From Marchantia polymorpha subsp. ruderalis (lineage: Eukaryota > Streptophyta > Marchantiopsida > Marchantiales > Marchantiaceae), in assembly GCA_037833965.1 (NCBI GenBank), contig AP031353.1:8930501-8994500 (forward strand): a stretch of DNA of 64,000 nt, in the 5' to 3' direction. Below are positions 49,728 through 62,000 of this stretch, piece by piece; the stretch's first letter is position 1; the number at the start of each line of letters is the position of its first letter. The translations under genes were made by a program, and so were the position numbers. The notes beneath the pieces are model-generated. The model was not told the DNA's origin and did no database searches. It worked only from the letters and a program-made list of their open reading frames with translations.

Positions 49728-49800
49728 GAGAGAAAGAAGAGAGAGAGATTGATAGAGAGAAAGTGAGTGAGTGAGTGAGTGAGAGACAGAGAGAGAGAGT
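49728..49800. repeat. GA/GAGT-rich microsatellite
   Basis: Mixed (GA)n, (GAGT)n and (GAGA)n tracts. Confidence 0.85.
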
Positions 49801-50278
49801 CCAGAATGTGGTTGACCACGCACGGTCTTGAGACGAGATCCCTTCGAGTGCCATCCCACCACGTCTGGTTCGTTGGATGGTTCGATTTTTAGGTGTATGA
49901 TCTGAGTAGCTTTGTTTCGTCGGAGTTGATGCTGCTGCCGCCCGGCCCTGGCTTTTCTCCGAAGATCTGCCAATGGTATGAGGCGAGGAATGCCATCGAC
50001 TTCGTCCGTTTGGTTGCATGCTCCCCCTGCCGTCGCTTTGCTACGAATTCTGCCGCACCATCGGTCTTTCTCCTGCCCGTCCTCCTCCTCTAGCTGCTTC
50101 GACGTGCCCCACGACCGAGGGGACGATTTGGATGACGAGAGGCGATGACCTCGGTGATCTGGTCTTTGCTTGTTTCAGCGCTGAGCAGATGAGAAGGATC
50201 TTCAAGAATGGTGTCTGATGTCCTCGCATCAGACGAGCGTGAATGATCGGCCGACTCCTGGTGAGCGTACCGACGCGG

Positions 50279-50398
50279 CGAGAGAGGAAGAGGGCGAGAG
50301 CGAGAAGGAGGTCGACGAAGAGACATATCGAGGAAGAGAGAGCTAGAGAGATATAGACATAGAGAGGGAGAGGGAGAGAGAGATAGAGAGCGAGAGTT
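50279..50398. repeat. GA-rich microsatellite
   Basis: About 120 bases of interrupted (GA)n and (GGA)n, roughly 350 bases upstream of the coiled-coil gene's ATG. Such tracts are typical of plant 5' UTRs and GAGA-type promoter elements. Confidence 0.8.
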
Positions 50399-50740
50399 TG
50401 AAGGACGAGGATGAAGCCGAGGAGTATATTTGGCAAACACGATATCGACTCACGCGGGAAAATTCAATTGCGACGTCATTTTTCAGGAAGTGCAGTTGCC
50501 AATTGAGCGTTTAGATATACAGACGGACTGTCAGACAAGTTTTATTGCATACATAGGGGTTCTATTTTTTCATATACAAGGGTTACATCGCATGAAAGTG
50601 GTGTTTGATTAGTGGTGAGTGTTTGCGGATACAAACATTTGGTTTGGATTTTATCGATAGTGGAGAGAGACGAATCAATCTTGAGGACATACAGACAGAC
50701 AGACTTTATTGGGCTCGATCGGACATTTTCGGCTCGAGAG

Positions 50741-53700
50741 ATGAGTTCTATGGTTCAGCAAAATGCTCAAATGGGAGGTCTCAAGAGAGCAGGCGAAGCG
50801 CCGGGAGTGTGGGCACCCACGAGCTTGCGCGTCAAGAGATCTATGCTGGGAGGACGGAGGATCATCGGCGGGCCCAGCACTCCCGTTCCCCGCTGGAAGC
50901 TTTACGAGAATCCCTTCTACGATGGCATCGCAGCAGCGGCGGCAGCGGCAGCCCAGCAGCAGAGTGGAAACGGAGGCGGGCGCAATGTCGCCGTTTCAGC
51001 TCGGAAGCTCGCAGCCACCCTGTGGGAACTGCAGGAGCTCCCGCTTTCGTTAGCCTCGTCTAAGTCTCAAGCCTGCCCTTGCGCTCAGTACCGACCTTCT
51101 CCGACTGCATCGAAAAGGTCTCGAGACCATCTCCTGGCGCTCGCCGACAATGCGAATGCCAACAGCGGCCAGCTCAATCCCTCGCCCCAGGAGTCGCCCC
51201 GCCATTCTTCCTACAGCTTCGTCAATGAGCCGGCTCCGGCCGACGTTGACAAGGAATCCATGGTCTCATTGCAACAGCCCAGCAAGGTTCGCATTTCCCT
51301 CCCTCGACCAAGAACTGCCCGAAGGCGTTGATTGCGTCGATCCCTCGGCCGCTTCCTCGTTCTCCTTTGCGACTGTATGTTCATTAGGATGGTCGATAAA
51401 TCGTTTTAGCGATTGGTGATTGTATCAGGGGCTGCAATGTGAGGGGAACTGACGGCTTGCCGGCTTGCAGGGGCCAGGGTGGGACAGCGCTAAGAAGAGT
51501 TCCGTGTCAAGCAGCAGACAAGTTGCGGCGATGCGATCTCATGTACATAGACTTCTCGAGAGACGAGCGGACTCCAGGCTCGCGCAGATTGCATATGCTT
51601 CGGCGAATCCTGCTTCTCTCATGGTAAAGTTGCTTCCGTTGTCGTGCACGTGATTTAAGCCCGGGATTTGCTAACTCGTTGTAATGCGTGACTTGTGGAT
51701 TTCTGTTGATGCGATCTGAATGCGTGTCGAAGTCCAGTGCGGATCAGATCTGTCCAGCGCAGCTCCGCAAGCACGACCTGTACGTACATTGCTCTAACTA
51801 GCTAGCTCGCGAGCGGAATGTAGTCACGCCAATTGTCCCTGGAGGTGAAAACTTCGCACGAGCGATGGTCGGCACGATGTCTAAACGCTGACGCTAAAAT
51901 GGATTGTGAAGGTCTTGAATCGCATTCGTGGATTGGAAGAGCAACAGCAGCAGCAGCAACTGCCCCAGCCGCCGCCGCAGCAGCAGCAGCAGCAGATTAT
52001 GCCCCAGCAGCCTCAGCAGGTGGTGCAGCAGGCTCAGCAGCAGCAGCAGCAGCAAGTGAACTCGACTCCTTCGTCCGTGGTGGCGGCGTTGCGGATGGAG
52101 GTGGAGCGCGCGCGCTCGAAAGTGCACGAGCTGGAGGTGGCGCAGAAGTCGGCGCGACGAGAAATCGACGCTCTTCTGAAGAAGATGTCGGACGAGAAGG
52201 CGGTGTGGCGGAACAAGGAGCAGGAGAAGATTCGGCAGGCGGTGCAGACGGTGAAGCTGGAGATGGAGGAGGAGAAGAAGGTGAGGCGGAGAGTGGAGTC
52301 TGTAAATAGGAAGATGTCGCGAGAACTCGTCGAAGCGAACTTGGCCGTGGCCAAGGCAGTGAACGAACTGGAGAGAGAGAGGAAAGCTCGAGAGCTGATG
52401 GAGGATGTTTGTGATGAGTTGGCGAGAGAGATCGGCGAGGACAAAGCCGAGGTCGAGGAGCTGAAGCGCGAGTCCGCCAAAGTCCGCGAAGAGGTCGAGG
52501 AGGAGCGCAAGATGCTGCAGATGGCCGAGGTGTGGCGCGAGGAGAGGGTGCAGATGAAGCTGGCCGAGGCTCGCCTGGAGATCGAGGAGAAGAGCTCCGC
52601 CCTCGACCACCTCAAGATGGATCTCGAGGCATTCCTGCACAAGGCGAGGAAGAGTTTTCACCGAGATTCGCCTGAGGACGAGGAGGCCAATTACAAGGAG
52701 GCCGAGGAGCTGAAGATGCAAGTGGATTCTCTGAACTTGAAGGAAGTGTTCAAGAGCCCGTGCTTCTACCCGGAGGCCGACAGCGCCGCCTCCGATCTGT
52801 ATGAGGTCGATGCCCCTGGCAACGACGTCTCCGCCGACGAGAGGCCCGATTGGGGCTGGGGTGCTGTGCACAACAAGCGGCGCGAGGCATCGCAGCTGCA
52901 GGGGCATGCCGGCGAGCTGGGCCACAAGCTCGAGAGCCGCGAACAGGTGCTCGAGAGGCTGAGGCGGAAGTACTCGGACCAGAATGGGCACCTGAACCAC
53001 CACCTCCACGCTTCGAGCAAGGAGGAGACTCAGGAGGATTCCAGCAGGCAATGGGAGGCGTACACGAGCGACCCTCAGGAGAACGATCGAGATGGTGGAA
53101 GTGATTGGAACTCTCAGAGTGACGGAGGTGCACGAGGCGATGACGCCAAGGAGGAGGATGGTAGTCAGTGGGAAAGTGCCAGCGACCAGGACATCGAGGC
53201 CATGCAGAGCAACAACAACTCTCGCCCCTCGACTCGCGGAGGGCGGGGCGGGGCCGACGAGTTCCTGCGAGGAGGGCCCGTGGCGCCCGACGCTGCGGCC
53301 GATGCGCACTGCGGTGGCTACGAGAGCATGTCGTCGCCTCAAACATCATACATTATTAACAACGTTAACATCAACAACAACATCACACAACAACAACATC
53401 AACTTCACCAACATCATCAGCAGCAGCAGCAGCAGCAAGCAGCCGCCGCCGCCGAGCTCTCGTCGGGAGACGACTTGTGGAAGGTGGTCAGCAGCTCGCC
53501 GATGTCGCGCAGCAAAGTTCTGAGCGAGGATAGGAGTAGAGGGGAGGGAGGGTCGAGGAACTCCCTGGGCCGGGGTATGTTAGAAGTCTCCCGCAACTCC
53601 CACATGAGATTGGCTGCAGAGCAGGGAACTGCCAGTCCTTCTCGGGACTGGAGATCCCCAGATAGGGGCAACCCCCACATTGCGCGAGGAATCAAGGGCT

Positions 53701-53804
53701 TTATTGAGTGGCCCAAGATGTCCCGCGAGAATGCTGTCAAGGGTAAGATTGTGGACTCCAAAGTGGAGAAAACTGACCGACGGATTCTGAGACAAAACTC
53801 GTAA
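50741..53804 (+). CDS. At5g41620-like coiled-coil protein with poly-Gln tracts
   Basis: Three exons (50741-51286, 51471-51623, 51912-53804), all phase 0, give about 863 residues. The N-terminus has KLYENPFYDGI, an Ala run, and SARKLAATLWELQELPL, which resembles the conserved N-terminal block of the plant At5g41620/At1g64180 coiled-coil family. Exon 2 encodes RRADSRLAQIAYASANPAS. Exon 3 starts VLNRIRGLEEQ, runs into two Gln-rich tracts (residues about 244-290), then a long coiled coil (about 290-480). That coil includes SARREIDALLKKMSDEKAV, ARELMEDVCDELAREIGED and ERVQMKLAEARLEIEEKSSA, all well-known positions of the family. The C-terminal half is charged and disordered with a second Gln/His/Asn tract (about 53340-53440). 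Family members are plant-specific and cytoskeleton- or trafficking-linked by inference only. ATG 50741 is preferred over 50612 because the residues before it look non-coding. The 51911 acceptor has a weak pyrimidine tract. Confidence 0.85.
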
Positions 53805-55550
53805 CCGGGTTGGCGCTCACGAATCGTGCTCGAGATGACCCTCCTCCTCATTCCTGCCGTGTGCTCTGATCTGAGCCTGAGCCTGAGCTTGAGCTGCTCG
53901 AGAGGTTGTGACACAGTGCTAGGCCTTCGGACAACCTTCACACTACTACATGTAGAGTAGATTTCAATCAACAATATTAGACAGTAGGAGTCGTAGTAGT
54001 TTGATTGTTTGGTTAACTCGTTTATTCGTTGGTCGTGCTCTGGTAGATGATGCAAGGCCCTACTTGTTTCTCGAAGTAAATGCAATTGAATTACAATTGC
54101 AGCTCGTCAGCTCAGATAAAACAATCATCGATCCACTAGAGAGCAAGCAGCCCCTTTCACCACCTGCTGATGGATGATGGATGGTCATCTCTCGTTGTAA
54201 ACACACCAACCATTGTACTCATCTAGTTGAACCCACCCTTGTAAGTGAACCCAATTTTATTAAGTGAACCCCAATTTTTAAATTTTATCCATTCCCATTT
54301 CATCTTGTCCATTCACTATTTTCCACAGATATTCCTTATCTGTCTGGAGTTTTCGTAGCCTTTTCTTCCTTCCTTTCCCCAGGTTGTCGACCGCATTCAG
54401 ATTGTTTTCATTACTTTTTTTCCTTTGGATTGAACATGTCTCGTCCAAAGGCGAAGTCCGACGGTTTTTTCCCAACCGAGAGGAAGGACGATGCCCTGGT
54501 GAGCCGATTCAAGTTGGAACGTCAGGCCCATGGGAGAGATTTCACCAGGTTTTTTCCTCCACAAACTAAATAAATCTGTGTCAAGTTTCTGTTTTCTTCT
54601 TGCTTCCTTCCTACACATCACACAACTACCTCCAACTGAAATGACGCTCACCCAAAGCAGCGGCTGGAACCGGAACCCCAAGCACGCTGCGCAGTGCGGT
54701 ACCACCCGGAACAAAACCTGGCGCCCAACTCACTGGCCAGGCGCACACCTGCAGAGGTCAGATCGGTCCTGTCGCTCGTAAGCTCCAGAGCTGCTCGCTA
54801 AAAGCAAACAGGTCGACAGACAGCGAAAAATTCGATCGAATCGATGGCACAGAAAGACGAATGAACGAGTTGCAAACAGCAGTGCTCACGGTTTGACATC
54901 GGCCTGGCGCGATCCCCCAGGCGATGCACCATCGTCGCCCAAAAGTGCGTAATCTATCCGAATTGACCAGTGCATTCTTCGGCCTCGGGATTCGCCACCT
55001 TTCTGACCAACACCTCCCACTACGAACGTGGAACGCTGTACAGTAACAGAGTCTCGAGTGCCCTGCGTCATGCAATTGCCAGCGTCGAGGAAGTGAAGCA
55101 GGTTCTGGTGAAAGAAGGCAATCGGATCAGACGAAACTGTTGCGCATTTGTGATGTACGAAGGGCAGAGAGTCCCGGCGAAACCACTTATGAGGAGTGAA
55201 GGATTTAAATAATGCAACCACACTATCAGGATGTTACTATTAATGTTACTACCTTTATACTGGTGACTAGCACATTGTTTTCAATTTCTTTCGCTTGAGG
55301 AGTTGATACTATAATATATTCATCACATATGGATTATAAAATCATTGGAAAATCCAATCAACCCTAACAAGAATGGTCAGTACTAAAAGGTATGTGATTT
55401 TATTTCAATATATCATTCTGGGATAAGAGAGTAATTAGATGTCAAATCATTCTTGTATTATTTTAATATATTTACACAGTAGTAACAAGGATATACAGTA
55501 TACATTTATCATACGTTTCATTCATACATCATACATACATTCATACAGAA
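53805..55550. other. 3' flank and intergenic region, no confirmed gene
   Basis: After the coiled-coil gene's stop comes AT-balanced sequence. ORFs at 54384-54780 and 54886-55221 exist on both strands. The plus ORF 54970-55212 (80 codons, with ALRHAIASVEEVKQVLVKEG) is the most protein-like but has no recognised family or splice partner. Confidence 0.3.
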
Positions 55551-55568
55551 GACATGCTAAATATATCA

Positions 55569-55605
55569 CCACATGAAATACCACCCGAAGTGGTATTTCA
55601 TGTGG
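55569..55605. repeat. perfect 16-bp inverted repeat, 5-nt loop
   Basis: Arms ccacatgaaataccac and gtggtatttcatgtgg flank ccgaa. It lies at the start of an AT-rich TE-like stretch. Confidence 0.9.
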
Positions 55606-56356
55606 CACATATCTTTGCATCCTGTATTTTGAAAGCTTCTCACTTGCGCAATGTGTTGACTCTTCAATATGTGAAGCTCTTTCGGTTCCTTGAGATTAGT
55701 AGAGGGCAAAATGATGTGTTGTTAGTTGTAACCATCCAACTAGATGTCTCTCAATCACATCCTACAATCCATATTGAATAGGATAGTTCAATACGGTTGA
55801 TGATTTCCATTCTCGTCTCCTTAACATGTATGTATGTCATTCGAGTGCAATTCTAGGGATTTTTAATGAGATTAGAGATACGTTCTTCCTCCGGCTGGGT
55901 TTGTTGGTTTAGGTTTGAAGAGGTTATCCTTTAAGAGGTTATGGTTGATCCATATGATACATCTTCCAAAACTGATATTTGGATATTTTGCTTCAAATCC
56001 TGTTGTACTTTTGTTGTTTCTATTTTTTCTTGTAAATATCTTTAGTTGATCAAAACTAAAGTAAAATACATTTAATATGAAATTATAGTTACTTTGAAAT
56101 ACACTAGTCATAATTGGCACGTCAGCGTAATTGGTAAGTATAGAGTAAGTATGTTAGTTAAGAGCAATGTGTTTGTTAGGTAAAGATTGAACGTGTTAGT
56201 TGAGAACGACACGTACAAAATCATTGTGCTTGTTAATATCATATGCAATGTAGTCAATCCATTAGGAATGGATTGGAGGATAGAGATAAGATTTTATCTT
56301 CTTGCACTTATTGATAACATCTATATAAGGTTGAGAATAATCATTGTTGTTGATAT

Positions 56357-56387
56357 AAACACAACTTTCATCTTCAAAGTTGTGTTT
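56357..56387. repeat. perfect 12-bp inverted repeat, 7-nt loop
   Basis: Arms aaacacaacttt and aaagttgtgttt flank catcttc. Confidence 0.8.
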
Positions 56388-56984
56388 CGTCTTCAAATGA
56401 TATCTACTCTTCATCCTTAGTGTTACACTTCGCTTCTTGATAGCATTATTAAATTTCAACTTTAGTATTATTCCAATTGTACTTTTCACTTGTTGTTGGT
56501 TGCATTTAGAAGTGAACTTTGTATGAATTGTGATCCAAGTAAAAGCTTTTGATTCATCTTTGCAGTTCTTGTTCTATAGTGATCACATATAATACAACTA
56601 TGAAGAATGTGACTCTACCCATCAGTAGAATTAAAACTGCTATGCATAAATGCATTCTACGTCACAATGACGATTGACTTGGATACAATTCATCTCTACA
56701 AAGAAAAATGCTTAGCCATACTTTCATTTCTGCATTACTTGATATAAGATTTTCAAAAAGTTTATAATAATACATGGACTACTTATTCCTATTATTAACA
56801 AGTCTACGCATTTTGTCTTCATCACATATGACACCCCATTAATGCTTCATGCAAATCACTTCCCGACTTTGATACTTCTTGATTTTCATGATAAAATATG
56901 TTGCCCAACCTCGTCCGCAGATTCATGTCCAAATCAATATTATGAATATCAAAATTACTACTGCAATTAACGTATGATATCATT

Positions 56985-57240
56985 GTGCTCAATCCTCAAA
57001 GCTATAGTCACTCCTTCTATCTTTTGATGTATACTCCATTGAGTATACTTTTGAAAATTCACCATATGATTGAACAATTTGTGACTTCATTTAAGATGGA
57101 TCCGAAAATTGGTGGTGTGTTTGTTCATCATTTTTCAACGCTACAATACTCATTTCAATCCACAACAAGTATGAACTAGAATTTGATAAGAAATCTGTTA
57201 CTTCAACTCCGTTTTTCTTCCAAAGTCACTTACTTCTTTT
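56985..57240 (+). pseudogene. possible Ty1/copia integrase C-terminal remnant
   Basis: Translation gives YTPLSILLKIHHMIEQF, then KIGGVFVHHFSTL. This faintly resembles the copia integrase stretch 'TPLS.L..K.P.E.L......L+VFGC.CFVH'. It is followed by stops. The match is short and weak, in an AT-rich region otherwise without genes. Confidence 0.3.
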
Positions 57241-57394
57241 GTCTCCAAACTAGATCTTGCACTGGTATATGTAATTCCTTCTTCTTTGACAAAATCTTCT
57301 TGAGAACATCATTTTGATCGACCTTGTACGTTGTGTTTGAACCTCGTCTCTTTATTCTTGTAGTTTTGATATAATTGTAACAAAAAACATGTGA

Positions 57395-57423
57395 TTTACA
57401 AAGTGCAAAATGCACTTTGTAAA
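57395..57423. repeat. perfect 13-bp inverted repeat, 3-nt loop
   Basis: Arms tttacaaagtgca and tgcactttgtaaa flank aaa. Confidence 0.8.
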
Positions 57424-59040
57424 CCTTGTTGCTTTGATTTTTTATAAATATATCTATCTCTATGAATAGATTATCAATCATTGATGAGTCTGCAATATTG
57501 AAACATGTTGATTGATCCTATATTATGAAAGATTTAATCTATTTAATATGTAGACATTGTAGATTTATACAATCAAGTTTCCTTTGAAAATTATAAATAT
57601 ATTATAATTCCACGTTGAATTTTTTCATATACTATTATACATAGAAACCTAACTCAATTGATCCAAGACCAAAAAAATGTAGAAATTTAGTAATTTGATA
57701 TTATTTCAACGTATCAGCTTCCACAACCGTGTACAACATGATAAACAGAAAATGGTATATTTTTTATCAAAAGTTTGAAAGTTAATATAATATTTAGATC
57801 ATTATCATATACAAATTTTAATCTATGTTATAAATTAGAATATATATATATATATTTATTATCTCCGGTTTTAACATAGATATTTTTTTGAAAATTTCAA
57901 AAATCTTGGATGCAATCCAATGGACATGCGGAAAATTTCAATAGTGAGTGATTTTATGTTGGAATACCTATTGTATACTGACTCAAAATCATTATCAAAG
58001 CACATGTACACGAAACATACAGGAAGTTGGTAACGAAGGGAAGTTCTAGATATCTATTATTAATTATCTACTTCCAAATATAAACATCCGATGTAATTGA
58101 CAATTTATAAGAGTCTAAACACTTCGAACAATATACACAATACCTCAAACCAATTTGAAGATATGACAATCTGTCAGGTAAAAAGTTTCGTCAACGTTCA
58201 AAGCAATCTAAAAAATGTTAGTATTTTCCGATCGATTGATTATTATATGATAAATTTTATCTCATGATTTTACGATGAGGTTGTTCCTTATAGAGAGAGC
58301 TTAGAAAAGTCTAAAAAAAAATCCCGATCACGAGATCAAAGGAAACAGAGAACCAATCTAGAGATGAATCTATCTCACCATCTTGACTTCATCCAAAATT
58401 TAACGTTTTAAAGGCAGAGACTAGACATTACCACTCATCTCAAATAGAAGCCATTTTCGCTCGAGGGCACGTTCTGATGGTCACTCTGATCTGAAGCTCT
58501 AAGATACTGCATGCACGCAGCATGCGAAGGATTAGCGACCTCGGCGCTAGAATTTCCGAACAGTCCGCGTACAAATTTCGTCGCACAGATCCGAACGATT
58601 GTGCATGCAATCCGCGCATTTAGCGGAAGAGCGCATGCGCGAACTGCAAATCAAATGATTCGGGGAAGGCTGGCGGTCGTTAGCGGAGGGCATCGGCCCC
58701 CACGCAGGCCAGAGGGACGAGGTCGATGAAGCTGTGTCGGAGTTCCGACCTAACGAGGAATGAGTGGGAAGCAGATGGGCGATGGCGAATTGCGTTTTGC
58801 GCGTGCGAAGTCGGATTCCCCTCGAGGTCTTTACGGGTCGACGGGCGAGGTCCTCGGCGCCACTAGTCAGAGGCGATGATGCAGGTCGTGAGAAATAAGC
58901 CTCGGCTGTCATTACAGCCAACGCGAATGTGCAAGGAGTGGCTGTAGTCGGGAGTTTGCGAAAGCATTGTGGAAGATGCAATGTCACATTCCGTTTCTTG
59001 ACGTGCGCAGAAACTTGCATCGTGTTTAATTTCGGGGAAA
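57424..59040. other. AT-rich intergenic DNA then promoter of the IQ gene
   Basis: 57.4-58.4 kb is AT-rich with a TA run near 57841-57858 and no gene. From about 58.45 kb the GC content rises sharply toward the ATG at 59041, which suggests promoter and 5' UTR of the coiled-coil/IQ gene. A 157-codon minus ORF at 58547-59020 overlaps this region but has no recognised motif and is treated as a shadow. Confidence 0.35.
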
Positions 59041-62000
59041 ATGAGTGTGTGCGTGTCTCCTGTGTTGGCTCCGGCTTGGAATGTGGACCTCGAGTTGCAG
59101 AAAGAACTGGATGCCGTCAGCATCCGCTCCCACTTGTCATCATCGTCATCCTCAGCAGGTAGAATCACCCCGAATTTTTCCGACATAATGTCCGGTCACG
59201 TTTGTAGAAAGAAGCACAATCTAGCATGGACACAAAGATCCATCGAATTTCAGCCAGGATGACCCAATTGTCGTGAACACAAGGGTATATGCTAGCGAGT
59301 ACTGAAGGCAAGGATTGAACGGACAATCTATGTTGGGATGTCTAATCACTGGATCTCTGAGAATATAACCTCGCTGTCCTTCATGCCCACGGGATTCCGG
59401 CTGGGACTACGGAAGTTAGTGTTCAGGATTAGGTGCATAAGGACGATAGTTATCTCGTCTAAGGTCTTGACAGTTTTTAACTGCACTATGACGTGTTTCA
59501 TTGACGGTCTTATCCCGCGGAAGCACCGTAAAATGTTCATATCCTCATCCCTCGTCATTGCAGTGAGAACTTGTTGTGTCAAATTTCTTGCGAGCTGAAG
59601 CCGTAATACATCATTTTGACTAAGGAATAAAACTAAGCGAAACAGAGGACTAAGAATCCCGATCTGATGTGGTGAAAACCTCAGTATCGTCTTCTTTATC
59701 TATGTGATCCCGTATCCACCTCTTGAGCCTAATCCGTTACTGTGAGGAGAATCATCTGGATTACACGCTCTGATCGAATTCATACACTAGCCTACTACAG
59801 AAGGATTCAAATCGGATCACCAGCAGTCCTTGCCGTAATATGCCGGTGTATACTTCCATGCAGCGGGAATTTACTCCCGGTCATCTCTCTAGCCTTCCTT
59901 AATCAGCTGTGCGAGGCACCGGTCTGCACTACAGAACGATGAAGATGGGAACAAATGATTCACATGATTTTTATTCGAAAGCTATTCAAAACCATACGAA
60001 GTTGAAATCTGTCTATCTTCGTTTCGGAGTGCCCAGGGAGAAATTACGCTGCAGTTTGACTTTCTACTAAGCGAAACCTGTACTGAAAGCGTTGAGACAT
60101 TTTCTTTAATTTCGAATGGTCATTTCGGCCTGAGATGTCGAGCACGTCAACTCAGTGCAAAATCCCGCGCGAAAACGTGAGATTCAACGGCCGACTGGCT
60201 AGAGATGACTATTTTCAAACCTTTTGCAGGAGATGACGAATATGAGACGAAAGGAGACGATCGAGAGGCTTTGGCTTTAGCAACGAACGCACGACTCGAT
60301 ATGCTCCTTGATGGCTGGCGTGTCAAAGAGAAAAAGCTTCAAGAGTATGAACAAACGTTGAATAGAATACGGCTCTGGCAAGGAGGTTTGATAAGCGACG
60401 AGGAAATGAGGGGAAAGGAATCCGAAGATAAGAGTGTCTCTAGTTCCAAACACCATATTCACTCTGACCCTCCAGAGCAGGTGAGACCCCAGACGAAATT
60501 TTTGGCGGAGGCTACATCAATGAGTAAAACTCACGAGGTCAAGGAGACTGAAACGCAGAGAGACTTGAAGCAGTCCCTCGATTGTATAAAATTGAGTCCA
60601 ATAGCGACAAGGGTGCCAGACTTCATCACTCGCCTCGGAGAAACACCTCAAGAGTCACCCTGTAGCAATTCCCTTGATGCTGTGAGCTCTTGCAATACAA
60701 GCACAGAGAAACATGACAACTCCGATTTGAAGTTCTCGAAGACGAATCCGGAATACCGAGAAAGCAAGGAAACCGTATGTAGCGAATCTTGTTCCTCCGC
60801 AGGTGACTTTGAAGAAGATGCGATAACTCTCCTTAATGCTAGGAGAACAAAAATGCTAGAGGAATTCAGAGCTGCAGAGGTACAAAGAACTAGAGAATGG
60901 AATCAAAGACGGAAGGTTGATAGTGAGGAGTCCGAACGGAAAATGGCTCTGGCATCTGAAAGGCGACAGGAGCTAGAAGTAAGCTCTCCAAATTGTAAGA
61001 ACCATCATCTTACTTAACTTTTACTTTCCCCCGGCGATGTAGGCTACATCCTCAATTTGAGTTTTTCTTGTGAATCGAGCTGTTGCTGTGTTGAGACGAC
61101 TTATATTCTTCACTGTCTGAAGGTTGTAGGAGGAGTGAATGATTGCAGATACCAAGTAGATTGAATGCTATGCTAGAGTTTTTCCAATCACATCATTCCG
61201 ATCTTTTCAAGGTCTAAAAAGGGAACCCCAAGAACGACTGCATGATTGGTACACGTAAAACAGCATCTTCTTCAAAGTTTTGCCTAATATTTGTCCACTT
61301 TACACCTCGTTGTAGGTGGAGCTGCAAAAAGAACAAAGAACGAAACTTGCCACTCTCGAAACGGAGCAAAGAAGGAAATTGAGGTAGGAACCCTACCTTG
61401 TTCATGGAACGAAAGCCATGGTTAATTTTGATCATATCCAAGAAAATTCTTATGTGATTAGGTTCAGCACCAACGGCTAGATTCGAAGTTGACTGCTGTG
61501 CTCACTCCTCAGAACTTGCAGTGTCAAGCCCACATTTTTCCTGACTAGTCTCCAATGTTCGAAAGCCATGTTAATTCAGAATCTGAATAGAAGATTTTGC
61601 AAATTAGCATTTTAACCATATTTGGCCCTTCTCTTTGACGGTTCGAGCTACCTAGAAATGTTGCCAGTTAAGACTATTCCTTGATTGCAGGTTCCATGCG
61701 CATTTTTACGCATCTACTTACATCACTTCCCAGTCATGAAAATGATTGTGTCCAAGAGTCAACGCTGCTTCAATGTTTTTCTTAAATGTCAATGTGGTTT
61801 CTCCAGGTTGCTTGAGGAGCTACAAAGAACGGAAGAAAGCAACCTGGAATCGGAGAAACAAGAGATGGAAGTAAGATACAAGGCGCTCACGGACATATCA
61901 GATACATACAAGCATTTGGAGGAGGAGCTGGTAGGAATCCCTCTGCTAAACCTGTAGTCTGCTTACAACGTCTCAATAACTTCTTAGCAGATGATTAATA

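Larger units (their letters stand above)
47000..50740 (+). promoter_or_regulatory. GC-rich upstream region of the coiled-coil gene
   Basis: Several kilobases of GC-rich DNA with overlapping ORFs on both strands and many G/A-rich simple repeats lead up to the ATG at 50741. The ORFs (for example 48595-49410 -, Ser/Pro/Arg/Leu-rich) have no domain signature. I read it as regulatory and 5' UTR sequence, probably with a 5' UTR intron in the last kilobase, but no transcription start can be fixed. Confidence 0.35.

Noticed and set aside
51894..53342. 482-codon minus-strand ORF opposite the coiled-coil gene
   Set aside because: It is a Leu/His/Arg-rich shadow of the high-GC coiled-coil exon; the plus frame has clear family motifs and splice sites.
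60205..60229. ATG at 60205 as start of the IQ gene
   Set aside because: The segment ends in a textbook acceptor (ttttgcag) at 60229, and an upstream exon at 59041-59158 joins in the right phase. I keep it only as an alternative start.
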